Source: Hericium rajendrae (Eukaryota; Basidiomycota; Agaricomycetes; Russulales; Hericiaceae). Taken from it: a stretch of 64,000 nt of DNA. The notes below the pieces were generated by a model, which did no database searches, was not told the origin of the DNA, and saw only the letters and a program-made list of their open reading frames with translations. Numbering within the stretch: position 1 is the stretch's first letter; the number at the start of each line of letters is the position of its first letter. Both the position numbers and the translations under genes were made by a program. Shown piece after piece: positions 45,500 through 57,035 of the stretch. The DNA is taken from the NCBI GenBank assembly GCA_033439255.1, contig CM065879.1, forward strand, positions 848,501 through 912,500. The letters run 5' to 3'.

Positions 45500-46782
45500 C
45501 TATACAACCATATCAACCTCACTTCCCTTCTTCGCAGAACCCACGGTCGGAAAGTCCACAGTCGTCTCCTCTGACACCTGCACCGCCAGCACTCGCGATC
45601 CTGCATCGCGTGGCCCGGACGATGACCACTGATATCTCGGCATCAGCGGCACTGCAGCCTTATCCACGCTCGGCGTGCCAACATGGAAGTGGATCTGCAA
45701 CACAATCAGCGAGAACGTGATGCCCTGCACAACCGTGAGTACACTGTCACCCAAAGATGGAGGTGCGAGACGCACTGCGAGCGGCTGGACGACGTCCAGC
45801 GCGGGATACTGCCCGTTCGAGTTGCGGCAGTAGGCGATCAGCAGGCCCATCACGCCCGAGCTGTACAGTGCGCCACTCTCGACGATTGCGATGAGCGCGG
45901 GCATCAGGCTGTGCATGCTTCCCGACAGACTGCCGCTCATGTAGATACGCAGCGCGATGACCGCTGACAATAGAATGAGCTCGGGCTCGCGGACAGCAGC
46001 GGCGTTATGTGACGCACCGGTGCACGAGACATTGATGGCCATCGTAAGACTGAAGAACGTCGTGATCCAGGACTCGGCCGTCTGGAACACGGTGGTGCCG
46101 TGTCTTGCGTGCGAGAGCTCGTAGCAGACGAGGTACCCCGCACCTAGAGAGCACCGCGTCAAAGGTCACTCCGGCGTGGCGACAGAGCACGTACAGGCGT
46201 TGACGAGCAAAACGATTCCAGGAACAACTATGACCCAGAGCTTCTTGCTATAGACCATATAGCATCGCCAGATCTGCGAGGGTGAGAAAAGATGCTCTGA
46301 CATACAAAGATACGAGACATACCATGACACCGTCGCCGATCAAGGTCTGGGTGACGTACAAGACGGTTTTGGCCGTGAACAGTGGATGCGCAATATTGCT
46401 GAAATAGACCATTGGACCGCCCGGTTCGTATATGAAACCGTCAAGGATACGGACGAAGTCGATGACCAGGTGCTATCGGGATATTCAGATGTAAGCGTGA
46501 TATATCTGAAAGAGAAGAGAAGACGGACAGCTGTGGCTAGCACAAAGAGAATGGTGCCGACCGGTAGCATTGTGCGCCGCTTTGCTCGTCCCGCTGGGCC
46601 CAGCCGTAGTAAGACCAGCAACAGCATGATGTACAGCGACAGAAACATCCCTAGAGAGACAGCACAAGGAGGCAGTGAGGTCAATACAGGTCGCGTGCGA
46701 GGGGACTGGTGCTCATACCGTATACGAGTGTTTCCAGAAAGATGGCCAGAAGCTCCGCCTTGTTCAGGGGGATGTTTTGCAT
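45500..46782 (-). CDS. Multi-pass membrane protein, basidiomycete family of unknown function (copy 2)
   Basis: Paralogue of the gene at 2345-3667. Start ATG 46782: MQNIPLNKAELLAIFLETLVYG (copy 1: MDNIPLDKAELLAIFLETLLYG). Then MFLSLYIMLLLVLLRLGPAG, FTAKTVLYVTQTLIGDGVM, IWRCYMVYSKKLWVIVVPGIV, TTVFQTAESWITTFFSLTMA, SGALYSSGVMGLLIAYCRNS, NGQYPALDVVQPLA and QGITFSLIVLQIHFHV, with a cytoplasmic tail ending at 45500. Introns fall in corresponding places. About seven membrane spans. The product is unknown; the family is lineage-expanded. The gene ends only 115 bp upstream of the truncated reductase, so a deletion may have removed that gene's 5' end and promoter. Confidence 0.78.
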
Positions 46783-49395
46783 ATCGAAGGGTAAGGGAGG
46801 CGGGGATGTGGGGAGCTCCAGACTTGCAGCTATCGGTACCCTGTCAGGATATAAAGGCGCTCTAGCCACCTGCGAGCTTTGTGGCGCCTATGCTGGGCTA
46901 CGATTCTATCACAGGTTGCATTCAGCATGCAAGCTTCTCTGGCGTCGGCGGCAAGGCCTCATCAGATTGGGGGGGGCATCGCGGCAGGTGTTCCCATCTG
47001 TCAGGAGCGTCAAGTAAAACTCGCGATCCTTTGGATAGTAAGACGTGATGACGGCGGGCCGCATTTCTGAGCTGAAGAAGGAAACCGTTATGCTGTTATT
47101 GGTGGACAAGCAGGGAGAATTGAACTCGGAAGCCACTGGAGGATGACTTCCGTGATCGGAAAGAGCTGCTTCGTGCTCGGGCGGTAGTCTTGTACCTATC
47201 AGATGGAGTCAACGAACGCAGCACAATTAGCTCTCCATCCGAACCTCTGTTGATTGCGCAGACGAGACAGGCCTGTGAGTAGAAAAGGCATTCAAGCTGC
47301 GCGTGCCTGCTTCGCGCGGAGAAACACCACAAAGACAGGACTGGCCTTGTCCCGAGAAAGTCAACATCGTGAATGCGCTAAGCATCAGTACTGATCATTC
47401 ACGAGAGAGAGCCTAGAGGGGCAGTGCCGGTTATCAATATATTGGTTGGGGAGAAGCGTGCATGGACTCCTGTTTTGGATGCGTCACCTAATGAGGATCA
47501 TTTCTGCATCATGTCGGTGATATCGTGGCAAAGGCGCATGCGGTGGAGACTATGAATAGCGACAAAGCCAGGGGTGGGGATAGAACGGGAAAGTCAAGCC
47601 AGCCAGCGCTACGAGACTCGTGCAGAACACGAGCGTCGGTATGCGTTGATTGCGATGCTTGTAGGACAGACGTCAATTCTAGGCACGAGGAAAAAAAGTA
47701 GGATTTGTCTGAGATTGTTTGGGACGAAGCTTGAAAGTGTATTCATGAGCCTCCTCAAGAAAGGTAGTCGGGCCGCTGGGCACGTATCAACGTTTGGAAC
47801 AAAACGTCAGATCTTCAGGTGAAGCGCGTGATGATAACTGCCAATGATCATCGAAGCGATCCATGAGCCTAACTTACAGACGATGCGGAGGAGGAGGGGA
47901 GGGGTTCTTTCGACGAGGATATCTGTAAGCATAGCCAAAGATGTGAAAGGGCCGGGCTAACAAGTGTAGGAGACCTCGTACCCTACTCTGAATTTTCGGG
48001 CTTTCTTGCAGTGGCCGTCCCGAAGACCCACTCATTGCTCATGCCATGAAACTCCAGTGACGGAACGACTTCTCATCATAAGGGGAAAGAAAAGAACGGC
48101 AACAATCTGCGACGGTCAGTCCAGTGACAGAAGTAGGCCGAGGTCGGAGGACGAAGAAGAACCTACTGTTCAAAGAAGACTGTTACAAGGCGATGCACGC
48201 GCGGCTCCCGCGAACAACACGATCACCCGCCTACCAAGCATAGAGTTTTCCGTAGCATGAAAACTTCAATGAAAGCAAATAGAACGGCCTTGTAATGGCC
48301 TCTGGGTATTCAGTGAATTGGATAACGGGATTTGACATGTAGCCAACATTACGTAACGACGGGCAAGTTGCAAGGATCGCACACTGATCGCACACGCATT
48401 TGTTCTCCTTGCTGTCGACGTCGTCTCGACGAACTTCAGAACTTCAGACAATGCTGATATTACGGCACTATTTCCGGGTTCAACATCGCACTGGAAACGA
48501 ATTATGCTGCGAAGCTAAGTTCTGAACCGTAATAGGGCCCCATATTTTATCTTCCGGCTGATTCCAGCTTCTGGAGAAAGTGTATTTTCGGTCGGCCACC
48601 TGATCAATTGCCTCTACTTCCGCGCAAGGCACGGCTCGATGCCGAGGGCTTCGAGTTGACGAGGTCGTTCAGATCGGTGCCGCGTTGGCAGTTGCGAGGT
48701 AAGGAACGAATCCGCGTGGACGGTCATGGGCGCCGCAGTTTGGTTGCTGAGCGCTGAGCTCGAGGAACTGGACAGTCGTTCCTTACTCGGCGCCGTGGAG
48801 CTGTCGGTTTGTCAATGTCTTCCTTGCAAACCATCCATTATGTACCTTTGTTGTAGCTGACCCCACACAGATGACAATATGCACTTCGATGTTCGCTCAG
48901 CGTATGGGGTGCTCACGCACACACTGTCGAGGTCGTTGGAGCATGTCGGAGCAGAGAATCTTAAGCGTTTATAAGTACGCCTCTGCATCCCCCTGCATGC
49001 AGAACCCCGCTCACATATGGTTCTCAGGGAGTATTACAGTCATTCAGCAGTTGTTCGTCACCCTGTTCTGACGGTTTTTCGAGTCACCATGACGACCAAC
49101 CACCAGCTATTTTGTGAAGAGCCAGACTGCGTTTCGTACGTAACTTACGAGGCTTCCACCGGGCTCTAGATCCCATCTGCCAAGGGTAAAATAGTTTTTT
49201 CCTCGAACTTCATTACTATTTCGATTGTGGCTAATGGGACCAACCGTAAGTCTGGGCTAATACACTACAATTGATATGTGCCTTGGCCGGACTTAACCAG
49301 CGACCCGTCATCCGGATGACTTCAGAAATCCTTCTTATACATCTCGAGCACATCCAGCCGTCGGCCCACTCAGGACGTGTCCCTGCCACTTAGCC
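46783..49395. other. Intergenic interval (2.6 kb), no supported gene
   Basis: No ORF longer than about 85 codons and none with recognisable motifs. It holds the promoter of membrane-protein copy 2 on the left and of the DUF6534-like gene on the right (a poorly defined CT-rich stretch precedes the ATG). Confidence 0.5.
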
Positions 49396-51365
49396 ATGGT
49401 CGCCCTCATCTCTGTCGACAAGTCTTTGGGCGCCCTCGAAATCGGCGCTATTTTGTCGACCTTGTGAGCTTCTCATTAGTCATATTTCTATTTCCTCTTA
49501 TATGACGGATGCAGGATTTTGGGTATTACCTTCATGCAAGTGTATTCATATTACACGCAGCATTCTAGTCGCGATGGAATTTACCTGAAGAGTTATGTGA
49601 GTATTGCGTTCCTCGTACCCGCTATGTAGATCTAACGACCGTGTCATAGGTCGCCCTTCTCATGTGGGTATTCTATCTTGTATGCTGGTAACACACGCTG
49701 AAAACAGTCAAGGGTACTGGATTGCTTTCATTCTGGCCTCATTGTCGCGTTCCTGTATCACTACACGATCACCAACTTCGGAGACTACGGTATTCTTCAG
49801 CGCGACTCATGGTGAGTGTTGCAATCCATGCTCATCACAAAAGCGCTGGGTCTGACCGTATGTTTAGGACGTTTTTGGTGAGCTTTAGTCACAACTCCGG
49901 ATGCAGTATTTTTATTCATCGTGTTCTAGGTTCAAGTAGCCATCGGGGTTAGTCTCGCATCACGTTCAAAATGTTGCTTGGTTTCACTTGCCGATTTTTT
50001 AGTCTGTCCTGAGCCTATTCGTGCAATAGTAAGCGTACTATCTGACTCTTGTGCACAGCAAGTTCTTATCTACGGGCTGCTATCTAGCTTTTACGCGTAT
50101 CGCATCTATAACTGTGCGTTTTCGCCTTATCTTCTTCCTTCTTCGTCTAAATGGCAAGCAATCCAGTATGTGGAAAGAAGTGGTGGATACCGCTGCTCGT
50201 CGTACGTCGGGTCTCTCAAATCTTATAGCCAAATGCTAAAGTCAATGGACATTCGCAGTGCTTCTTCAGTGTTGCGCAACTATGTTTGTTTCCCGTACTT
50301 ATGACTTCATGAGGAGATGCTCACGATATTTACTATAGCTTTGGCAACCGGTAACGACTTCTCCATCCTCTGAAAAGTCTATTCGCTCAAAATGTCTATG
50401 ACGCGTAGCGTATATTGTTCAATCGTCAGTATCGATTTCGCCGATTCTCAAATCGAGTTGCTGATGTCATGTTATAGCTTTAAGGCTGTTTTCTTCGCCA
50501 ATACATCAAATGTCACTGTGCGTACAATGTATCTGAGCCCAGCGTCACAAAAACTGACGGATGCTTTGCCGCCAGGTCTGGGCGAAGGTCGCACTGGCCT
50601 TCCACATCACATGCGACGTTACCATTACCTCCGCGATGTTGTTCTACCTCATGAAAAATCGCGGCAGTACTGGAGTCCGCAGGTCAGAGTTGATTTCGTT
50701 CTGAGTTGAGCGTCGACGTAACGTGCATTTTACTCATAGGACGCAGAAGATGGTCACCGTGCTCATGACGTATGCCCTGAATACCGGTAAGTCGCAAACT
50801 AAAGCTCTTAACGCAGCATGGACCTAACTGCTCCTCAGGCCTTCTTACAGCGTACGTGTCATGTCTTTGCCTGTTTTTTTCTAGGCTGAAGGACTTTTCA
50901 GGACATGCAACATTGCCTGTTTGATCTCGGTCAGTTTCTCCCTGCTGGCTGTCGCCTATGTACGCTTTGTGGCTGATCGTCACCCCATTTAATCTAGTTC
51001 TTAGCTGCACCAGATTCCTTCATATTCATGCTGTTCTTCTTCATCTACGTCAAACGTGCGTGGCTTTCTTCCGTCTGTCATATCCGCCAGACTGACTTTT
51101 CAGACTGACAGTGTACTCCTGCTCGTTCATGGCCATGTCGGTATATCTCCCTCGCGTCGTGGCTTGACACTGACGTCTTTGCGTCAGTCTGAACTCCCGA
51201 GACTACATCCGATCCGGCTTCACCGGCGCCACCGAAGTGATCACCTTTTCCCAGCTGGGGACGGATTCCATGCGGAACGCTGCCAACCGACCCGAAGACG
51301 ACGAAACTCATAAGGACCAAATCAACATCCACATCGCGAGCGAAGTTCTCCGCGCTAGCGCGTAG
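49396..51365 (+). CDS. DUF6534-like seven-span membrane protein built from about 20 exons
   Basis: Hand-spliced model reads MVALISVDKSLGALEIGAIL, STLILGITFMQVYSYY, DCFHSGLIVAFLYHYTITNF, VQVAIGSVLSLFVQYFYAYR, KKWWIPLLVCFFSVAQLSLA, FKAVFFANTSNVTVWAKVAL, HITCDVTITSAMLFYLMKNR, KMVTVLMTYALNTGLL, APDSFIFMLFFFIYVKLYSC and NSRDYIRSGFTGATEVITFS, with TAG at 51363-51365. This is the organisation of the basidiomycete DUF6534 membrane proteins (LxxLIxG start, AYRIY, TGLLT, NSR near the end), whose function is unknown. Several exons are tiny: 49868-49877 (10 nt), 49930-49947 (18), 50003-50028 (26), 50339-50350 (12), 50409-50424 (16) and 50839-50851 (13). Each keeps the frame. One donor near 50935 (GTTTCT) is atypical. 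Confidence 0.78.
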
Positions 51366-51845
51366 ATCTAGCCTGACCAGTCCTGGCGACTCGGGACCAG
51401 CACGTCTCTGTCTGTTTGCTCTCATTGCCTCGTTCACTTAACTTATATTTTCACGACATCATAATCCGCACTTGTCAGGGCTGCCGAGCAGCATACTGAA
51501 TCGAGTACTTGATAGCACTGCAGCCTTTCGTGCATCGCAGGGGCACAGGTGTCCGGCGGGATAGGGATGTCGCGTTGCAATCCTCGGGAATGCCCGGCAT
51601 CTGTGACGTGCGGGAGGAAGGATGGAGGGATGGGAAAATGGAAGGAAGGAAGGGTTGCTCACGGCAGCCGCGCACTCTGGACTGCTTGGCGCTATGACGA
51701 GAAGGCACTCTGGACATGTCTGCAGACTGTAGGACAGAGTACTAGCACCAGATCTTTTGCAGTTGTCTAATTAGGACTACCACCGCTTAGTGCTCCCCTC
51801 GACACTTGTACTGCAACGTCTTAAAAATACGGATAAACTCCAAAT
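51366..51845. other. Convergent intergenic region
   Basis: 3' ends of the DUF6534-like gene (+) and the biotin ligase gene (-). It contains a purine-rich GGAAGGATGGAGGGATGGG-type stretch near 51616-51650; no gene is seen. Confidence 0.5.
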
Positions 51846-53965
51846 CTATGTCTTTGCCTTAATCAGCCCCGCCATCAAGTCGAAGCTGTTCCCATCAGGC
51901 TGCAGATCGATATAACCCTCGTCCCCGCCCGTTCCCCACGAGCTGCGCTCCGGCAGCGTGCGCAGCAGCCCGTGGTCAAGCGTGATTCCAACGATGCGCA
52001 CCGCGCGCGGCGGCGTCAACGACGTGACCGTGACAAGCTGGTCCCTATACCAAGAGATCAGCAGCAGAAGGAGAACTACGCGCGGAACAGGGCAACGAAC
52101 GAGTGCATCCACGCGTCGAGGTACACGTCTTCAAAGGGCGCCCAGCTGCCGCGGCCGTCTACGAAAGTGCGCCACATGCGCTCGAACTTGGCGAGGATGA
52201 CGGGGAGGACGGTTTCGGCGTCGAGGTGCTTTGCTTCAAGTGCCAGGAGCTGCAGCGATGCGATGGGCGGAGGCGTCGTGAGGTTGAGGCCGCACCCTGC
52301 GCAGCGTTAGCCTACAAAGAAAAATAAATTGAACAGGTGAGAGCGAGGGCATACCGATTACGATGTCCACCTTGCCCCCGGAGAAGCTCGTGTTCACTAG
52401 GATACCGCCGATCTTCCGCTTCTCGCCGGCGTACTCGATGTAGAGGTCGTTCGGCCACTTCAGACGCACGGCACGGCCGATAGTAGGCCCAAGGATGCGC
52501 TCATCGCGGCATGCGGCGATGACGGCGAGACCGAAGAGGTATTGGATGAAGACGAGGCGGGCGGCGGGGAACGAGGCGAGAGATACGCGCTGGAGGACAG
52601 AGAACTGGAGGCAGCCGTGCGGGGACAGCCACGTGTTGCTGCCGCGGCCGCGGCCCGCGAGCTGGTATGTGGCGAGGGAGACGACTGGGGCGGGCAGTGA
52701 GGTGAGGAGTTTGGGATTTCTGAGATTGAGATGCATCAGATCTTCATGATAAATATGGTAGGGATGACGGCTTACCTGTCGAGCATAGTTTGGGTGCTTG
52801 TCACCGCCTCTCCGTAGAGTAAAGCTTCGCCTACTCCAGAAGCCTCTCTGTTGGAGTCCGGCAGTCCCTCCTTCTCCCGCGCTTGAGTAAGCGCCGAGAA
52901 GTACTTTCCGGCGTTGAACTCGGGAGTTGCTGCGCTCGGAGGTGTCTCGCCTGGCTGAAGCATAAAAATGGGCTTTGGCTGGCCGTCTCTCGACTCACTG
53001 ACGTCTGTACGTGCCTGCTCAACGAGATGAGAAGCGTCCTCACCAGACACGAAGTAGAAACTGAAGGTGTCGGCAGCGTCTCGGTGGACATGGACTGGCT
53101 TATCTAGAGATGGTGGATGAGGGAGTACTTCAGGTCGAGATACTGCTAAAGATGACAGAATTGTCTGGACGATATCGGGCTTCGAAGGCGGAGAAAGAAG
53201 GAACTGGGGAAGAGGGTGAACAAAATTCAACGACTGATTCTTCCGCTGTATGTCTATTTGAGTTGGCGACTCGGACGTCTTGGAAGGGAGTGAAAGACCG
53301 AGCCATGATAGCGCATTCCGGAGGAGCTTGTGATGTGCTGGAGAACTCTGAGCATCGGCACCCCTCTCCCGACCTAAGGCGACGTTCCATACGGCCAGTC
53401 TCCCATGACCAATGTCGAGGTATAGCCCAGCAGCAGGAGCAGCCTGACCTTTAGATGAATCGGTAGTCTGTTCTGTGTGATCCCAAAGACCGAGTACATT
53501 GATAGGAGCCGAACCCACGGCGAAGGCGGCACCGGAAGGAGACAGTCCAGATATGATGGAGCCCGACTGCAGTCGCACATTTGCTGGGTGAGGTTCGTAA
53601 ACCGGAGGAGTGGTCAGGAAGGCATACTTCCGAGACCGTGGGTCGTACAGCTGCAGCTCGTTGTCGATGCTCTTCTTCGCGCCCACCGACACGCCCATGC
53701 CCAGCGCGATCACGCGTCCTCCCTCCTCGGCGTACTTCTGCACTGCGGCGACCGCCTTCACAGACATCGGCAAGCCGGCGCCTGGAGGTGCGCCATCGGG
53801 AAGCAAGATGAGAAGTGCGCAAGACTCGGCCCAGGGGTGTGCGGCGAGCGACTGGGGTGTGATTGCCTGGACAGTGTAGAAGGGCGATAGCAATGTGCAG
53901 AGGATAGGCGTGATCGCAGGTGATTGCGACGACGAAGAGGCCGGTGAGTAGACGAGAACGTCCAT
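51846..53965 (-). CDS. BPL1: Biotin-protein ligase (holocarboxylase synthetase)
   Basis: Attaches biotin to pyruvate and acetyl-CoA carboxylases. Start MDVLVYSPASSSSQSPAITP. An N-terminal glutamine-amidotransferase-like domain of about 230 residues (CALLILLPDGAPPGAGLP; VQKYAEEGGRVIALGMGVSV) is typical of fungal BPL. The catalytic domain follows a short intron: YGEAVTSTQTMLDR, then LATYQLAGRGRGSNTWLSPH (biotinyl-AMP loop GRGRxxxxW), FIQYLFGLAVIAACRD, RLKWPNDLYI, EKRKIGGILVNTSF and, after an intron, GLNLTTPPPIASL. The C-terminal cap (QLVTVTSLTPPRAVRIVGIT; GYIDLQPDGNSFDLMAGLIK) ends at 51846. All active-site motifs are intact. Four or five exons; about 660 residues, the family norm. Confidence 0.93.
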
Positions 53966-54742
53966 TGTACAGACGATCCTACGCGATCACTAACGACTTG
54001 TTGCGTTAGTCAACAATCTTCAGATACGTCAGTCCGTCGTTGAACCTGTTTGAGGTGGTATGTCAAGACTTGAAGCCTGAAAGTAATAGATCTGACCCTC
54101 TACAGTCTAGGACGATGCGACGGAAGTACGGTGAAGAGGTTATTCATGAGCCTGCTGCGGGTCAACTATTATTATATCCACTACGTCACGTCGTCAATAA
54201 CGCACCGATAGCGCCGACCTCGACACCGACTTTTGACCATGGCAACGTTCAAGCAGCTGGGGGAAAAACATACTATACCACCTTCCTGAGGTGACCCTCT
54301 ACTTACACTGTACAGCGTTCGAATCGGGATCTGCGATTGCTCAGCCACAGTACTTCCGAGGAGCCCGACGTAACCTCCTTGGGCAGACACCCCCAAATTC
54401 CAATATCCTATTGCCCATCTAATGCTAAACAACACAGACATGATAAAATTGGTCCATCACGGGGAACGCGCCCAAAGGCAGCTCGCTGCTCGATGCAAGA
54501 GCAGTGGCAATGTCTCCCGGTGTAGTTGTTCGATGCTCCCTACACCACAAATCAAAATCAAACTGGATTCTGTGTCCGTCAACAAATCCATTACATGTGT
54601 ATATTCGCTTCCAGAAAATATCAGATGTTGCTATGTGCCAACGGTCAAGAAAATCAAGTTCGAAGGACTCGAATGTAAGATGAATGAACATGATGATGTA
54701 AGGTACGAAAGGTGCGAGAAGCAGGGCAAGGCACACAATACA
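53966..54742. other. Intergenic region between BPL1 and the transposon-rich tail
   Basis: Promoter side of BPL1. Two minus-strand ORFs (54181-54441 and 54425-54736) are open and hydrophobic in part, but no family is recognised and no start/splice model is convincing. Confidence 0.4.
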
Positions 54743-55511
54743 GTGACTTTGGCCGCAACCTACGGGCCAGACAAAAGTGGCCTAAGGCCGTAAGTTACGG
54801 GCTGGTCAAACCCAGCTGGAATGAGGGTTTTTGGTCCGTAAGCTACGGGCCAGCTGGATCTGGGAATAGACCATAAGTTACGGGTCAGCTTATATAGATG
54901 TGTACCATAGGTTACGGTGGAGCTGGCAGGGGGTATCTCTTGGGTGCCGGACTAATGGAATTAAATCAAAACCGGACTACTTTTTCTAGCTTCGGACTGC
55001 TTTTTTAGGGCTCGGACTAGTGGTTGAAAATTGAACTGGATTACATAAGATAACACAGGACTACGGACTATAGAAGATTATGGAATAGGACTATCAGACA
55101 GGACTTCGGACTCTATTGAATAAGACTTCGGACTATTCCACAGGACTTCGGACTACTCTATAGGACTTTGGACTACTCTATAGGACTTCGGACTACTCCA
55201 TAGAACTTCAGATCACTTAATAAAACTTCGGACTACTTAATAAAACTTCGGACTACTTAATAGGACTTCGGACTACTTAATAAAACTTCGAACTCTGAAC
55301 TAGACTAAGGACTCTGGACTCTGGACTTCAGATTGAGAACTTCGGATTAAGAATTATAAAATAGGACTATAGACAACAGACTTCGGACTAGGACTTAAAA
55401 CTCTGGAACATGACTCCGGACTCTAGACTACTACAGATCCAAGACTTCAGACTCCAGACTCTGGACTCCGGACCTCGGACCTCGGACTATAGCCTTCGAA
55501 CTTCAGACTGA
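54743..55511 (+). repeat. Left inverted arm of the 54.7-57.0 kb element
   Basis: 769 bp, inverted copy at 56208-56976. Includes the tandem GGACTTCGGACTAC-type array at about 55095-55300. Confidence 0.88.
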
Positions 55512-56207
55512 ACCATAAAATAGGCATCAGGACTAATCTAATGATAAAATCAAATTAAGGACTACAAAATAAAACAAAGGACTATAAAATAGAACTAAGG
55601 ACTACAAAGACAGATTTAGAATCAGAAAATTTGCCTAAGGACTATAAGATCTATGATCAGACTATGGACTATAAGATAGAACTAAGAACTATAAATATAT
55701 ATTCTAAAATTATTCAACAGACTAATTTGTATATAAAAAAAGGCTACTTGAGTTTTGAATTAAATTATTATAGGACGAAGAAAAAGAGCAGGACAAAACA
55801 ATAGTAGCTAGTAACAATCAAACTTTCAAGTTGACGCGTCTTTAGTTGTACAGCCACAAGACCCATATCTAGATTCTCGGTATTTGAGTCATAACAAATC
55901 AAATCAAATACTATAAAATTAGCAAAAATAACAGCATATACTTTCAACTCATATAATATTATAAAATGCAACAGATTTATATTTAAGATACTATAGTATA
56001 TGAGATGGCAGATATAAGTTAGTAAAGTCTAAAAATTAGCCTCTGATGTAGTGCTCGGCAATCACTGACATCTAATATTGTAACTCCGCTGAGTATAGTC
56101 ACTGTGTTGCAGCTATATCACATCAAATGAATTACTGTGCCACTACTTTAAACAAGCTCTCAAGAATGCTAGCTTATAATCCTTAGTTTCATTCTATTAT
56201 TTAGACT

Positions 56208-56976
56208 TTAGTCTGAAGTCTCAAGGCTATAGTCCGAGGTCCGAGGTCCGAAGTCCGGAGTCTGGAGTCTGAAGTCTTGGATCTGTAGTAGTCTAGAGTC
56301 CGGAGTCATGTTCCAGAGTTTTAAGTCCTAGTCCGAAGTCTGTTGTCTATAGTCCTATTTTATAATTCTTAATCCGAAGTTCTCAATCTGAAGTCCAGAG
56401 TCCAGAGTCCTTAGTCTAGTTCAGAGTTCGAAGTTTTATTAAGTAGTCCGAAGTCCTATTAAGTAGTCCGAAGTTTTATTAAGTAGTCCGAAGTTTTATT
56501 AAGTGATCTGAAGTTCTATGGAGTAGTCCGAAGTCCTATAGAGTAGTCCAAAGTCCTATAGAGTAGTCCGAAGTCCTGTGGAATAGTCCGAAGTCTTATT
56601 CAATAGAGTCCGAAGTCCTGTCTGATAGTCCTATTCCATAATCTTCTATAGTCCGTAGTCCTGTGTTATCTTATGTAATCCAGTTCAATTTTCAACCACT
56701 AGTCCGAGCCCTAAAAAAGCAGTCCGAAGCTAGAAAAAGTAGTCCGGTTTTGATTTAATTCCATTAGTCCGGCACCCAAGAGATACCCCCTGCCAGCTCC
56801 ACCGTAACCTATGGTACACATCTATATAAGCTGACCCGTAACTTATGGTCTATTCCCAGATCCAGCTGGTCCGTAGCTTACAGACCAAAAACCCTCATTC
56901 CAGCTGAGTTTGACCAGCCCGTAACTTACGGCCTTAGGCCACTTTTGTCTGGCTCGTAGGTTGCGGCCAAAGTCAC
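56208..56976 (-). repeat. Right inverted arm of the 54.7-57.0 kb element
   Basis: 769 bp reverse complement of 54743-55511. Differences are single bases, for example CTCGTAGG for the expected CCCGTAGG near 56953. Confidence 0.88.
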
Positions 56977-57035
56977 ACCATTGACTGGGCAAGGCTAGTC
57001 TCCCAGAGGCAGAGTAGACAGGACTCAACCCCAGT

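Larger units (their letters stand above)
54743..56976. mobile_element. Long inverted-repeat (foldback-like) element, 769-bp arms
   Basis: 2,234 bp bounded by GTGACTTTGGCCGCAACC and its complement. The left arm 54743-55511 and right arm 56208-56976 are inverted copies of equal length with only scattered differences. The outer 200 bp contain repeated GTAAGTTACGGGC-like modules. The inner 500 bp contain many 20-bp units of the form GGACTTCGGACTACT(T/C)TA. The 696-bp centre is AT-rich, with only a 67-codon ORF, so there is no transposase. No target duplication was found at the ends given. Probably a non-autonomous foldback or long-TIR MITE. Confidence 0.85.

Noticed and set aside
41524-46782. A secondary-metabolite gene cluster around the reductase
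   Set aside because: The only biosynthetic gene is a pseudogene; neighbours are a membrane protein of unknown function, a tRNA and an F-box relic.
54721-56990. GGGCAAGGC on both flanks of the long inverted-repeat element as a target duplication
   Set aside because: The copies are not adjacent to the element ends in TSD-compatible positions (10 bp away on both sides), so coincidence is more likely.
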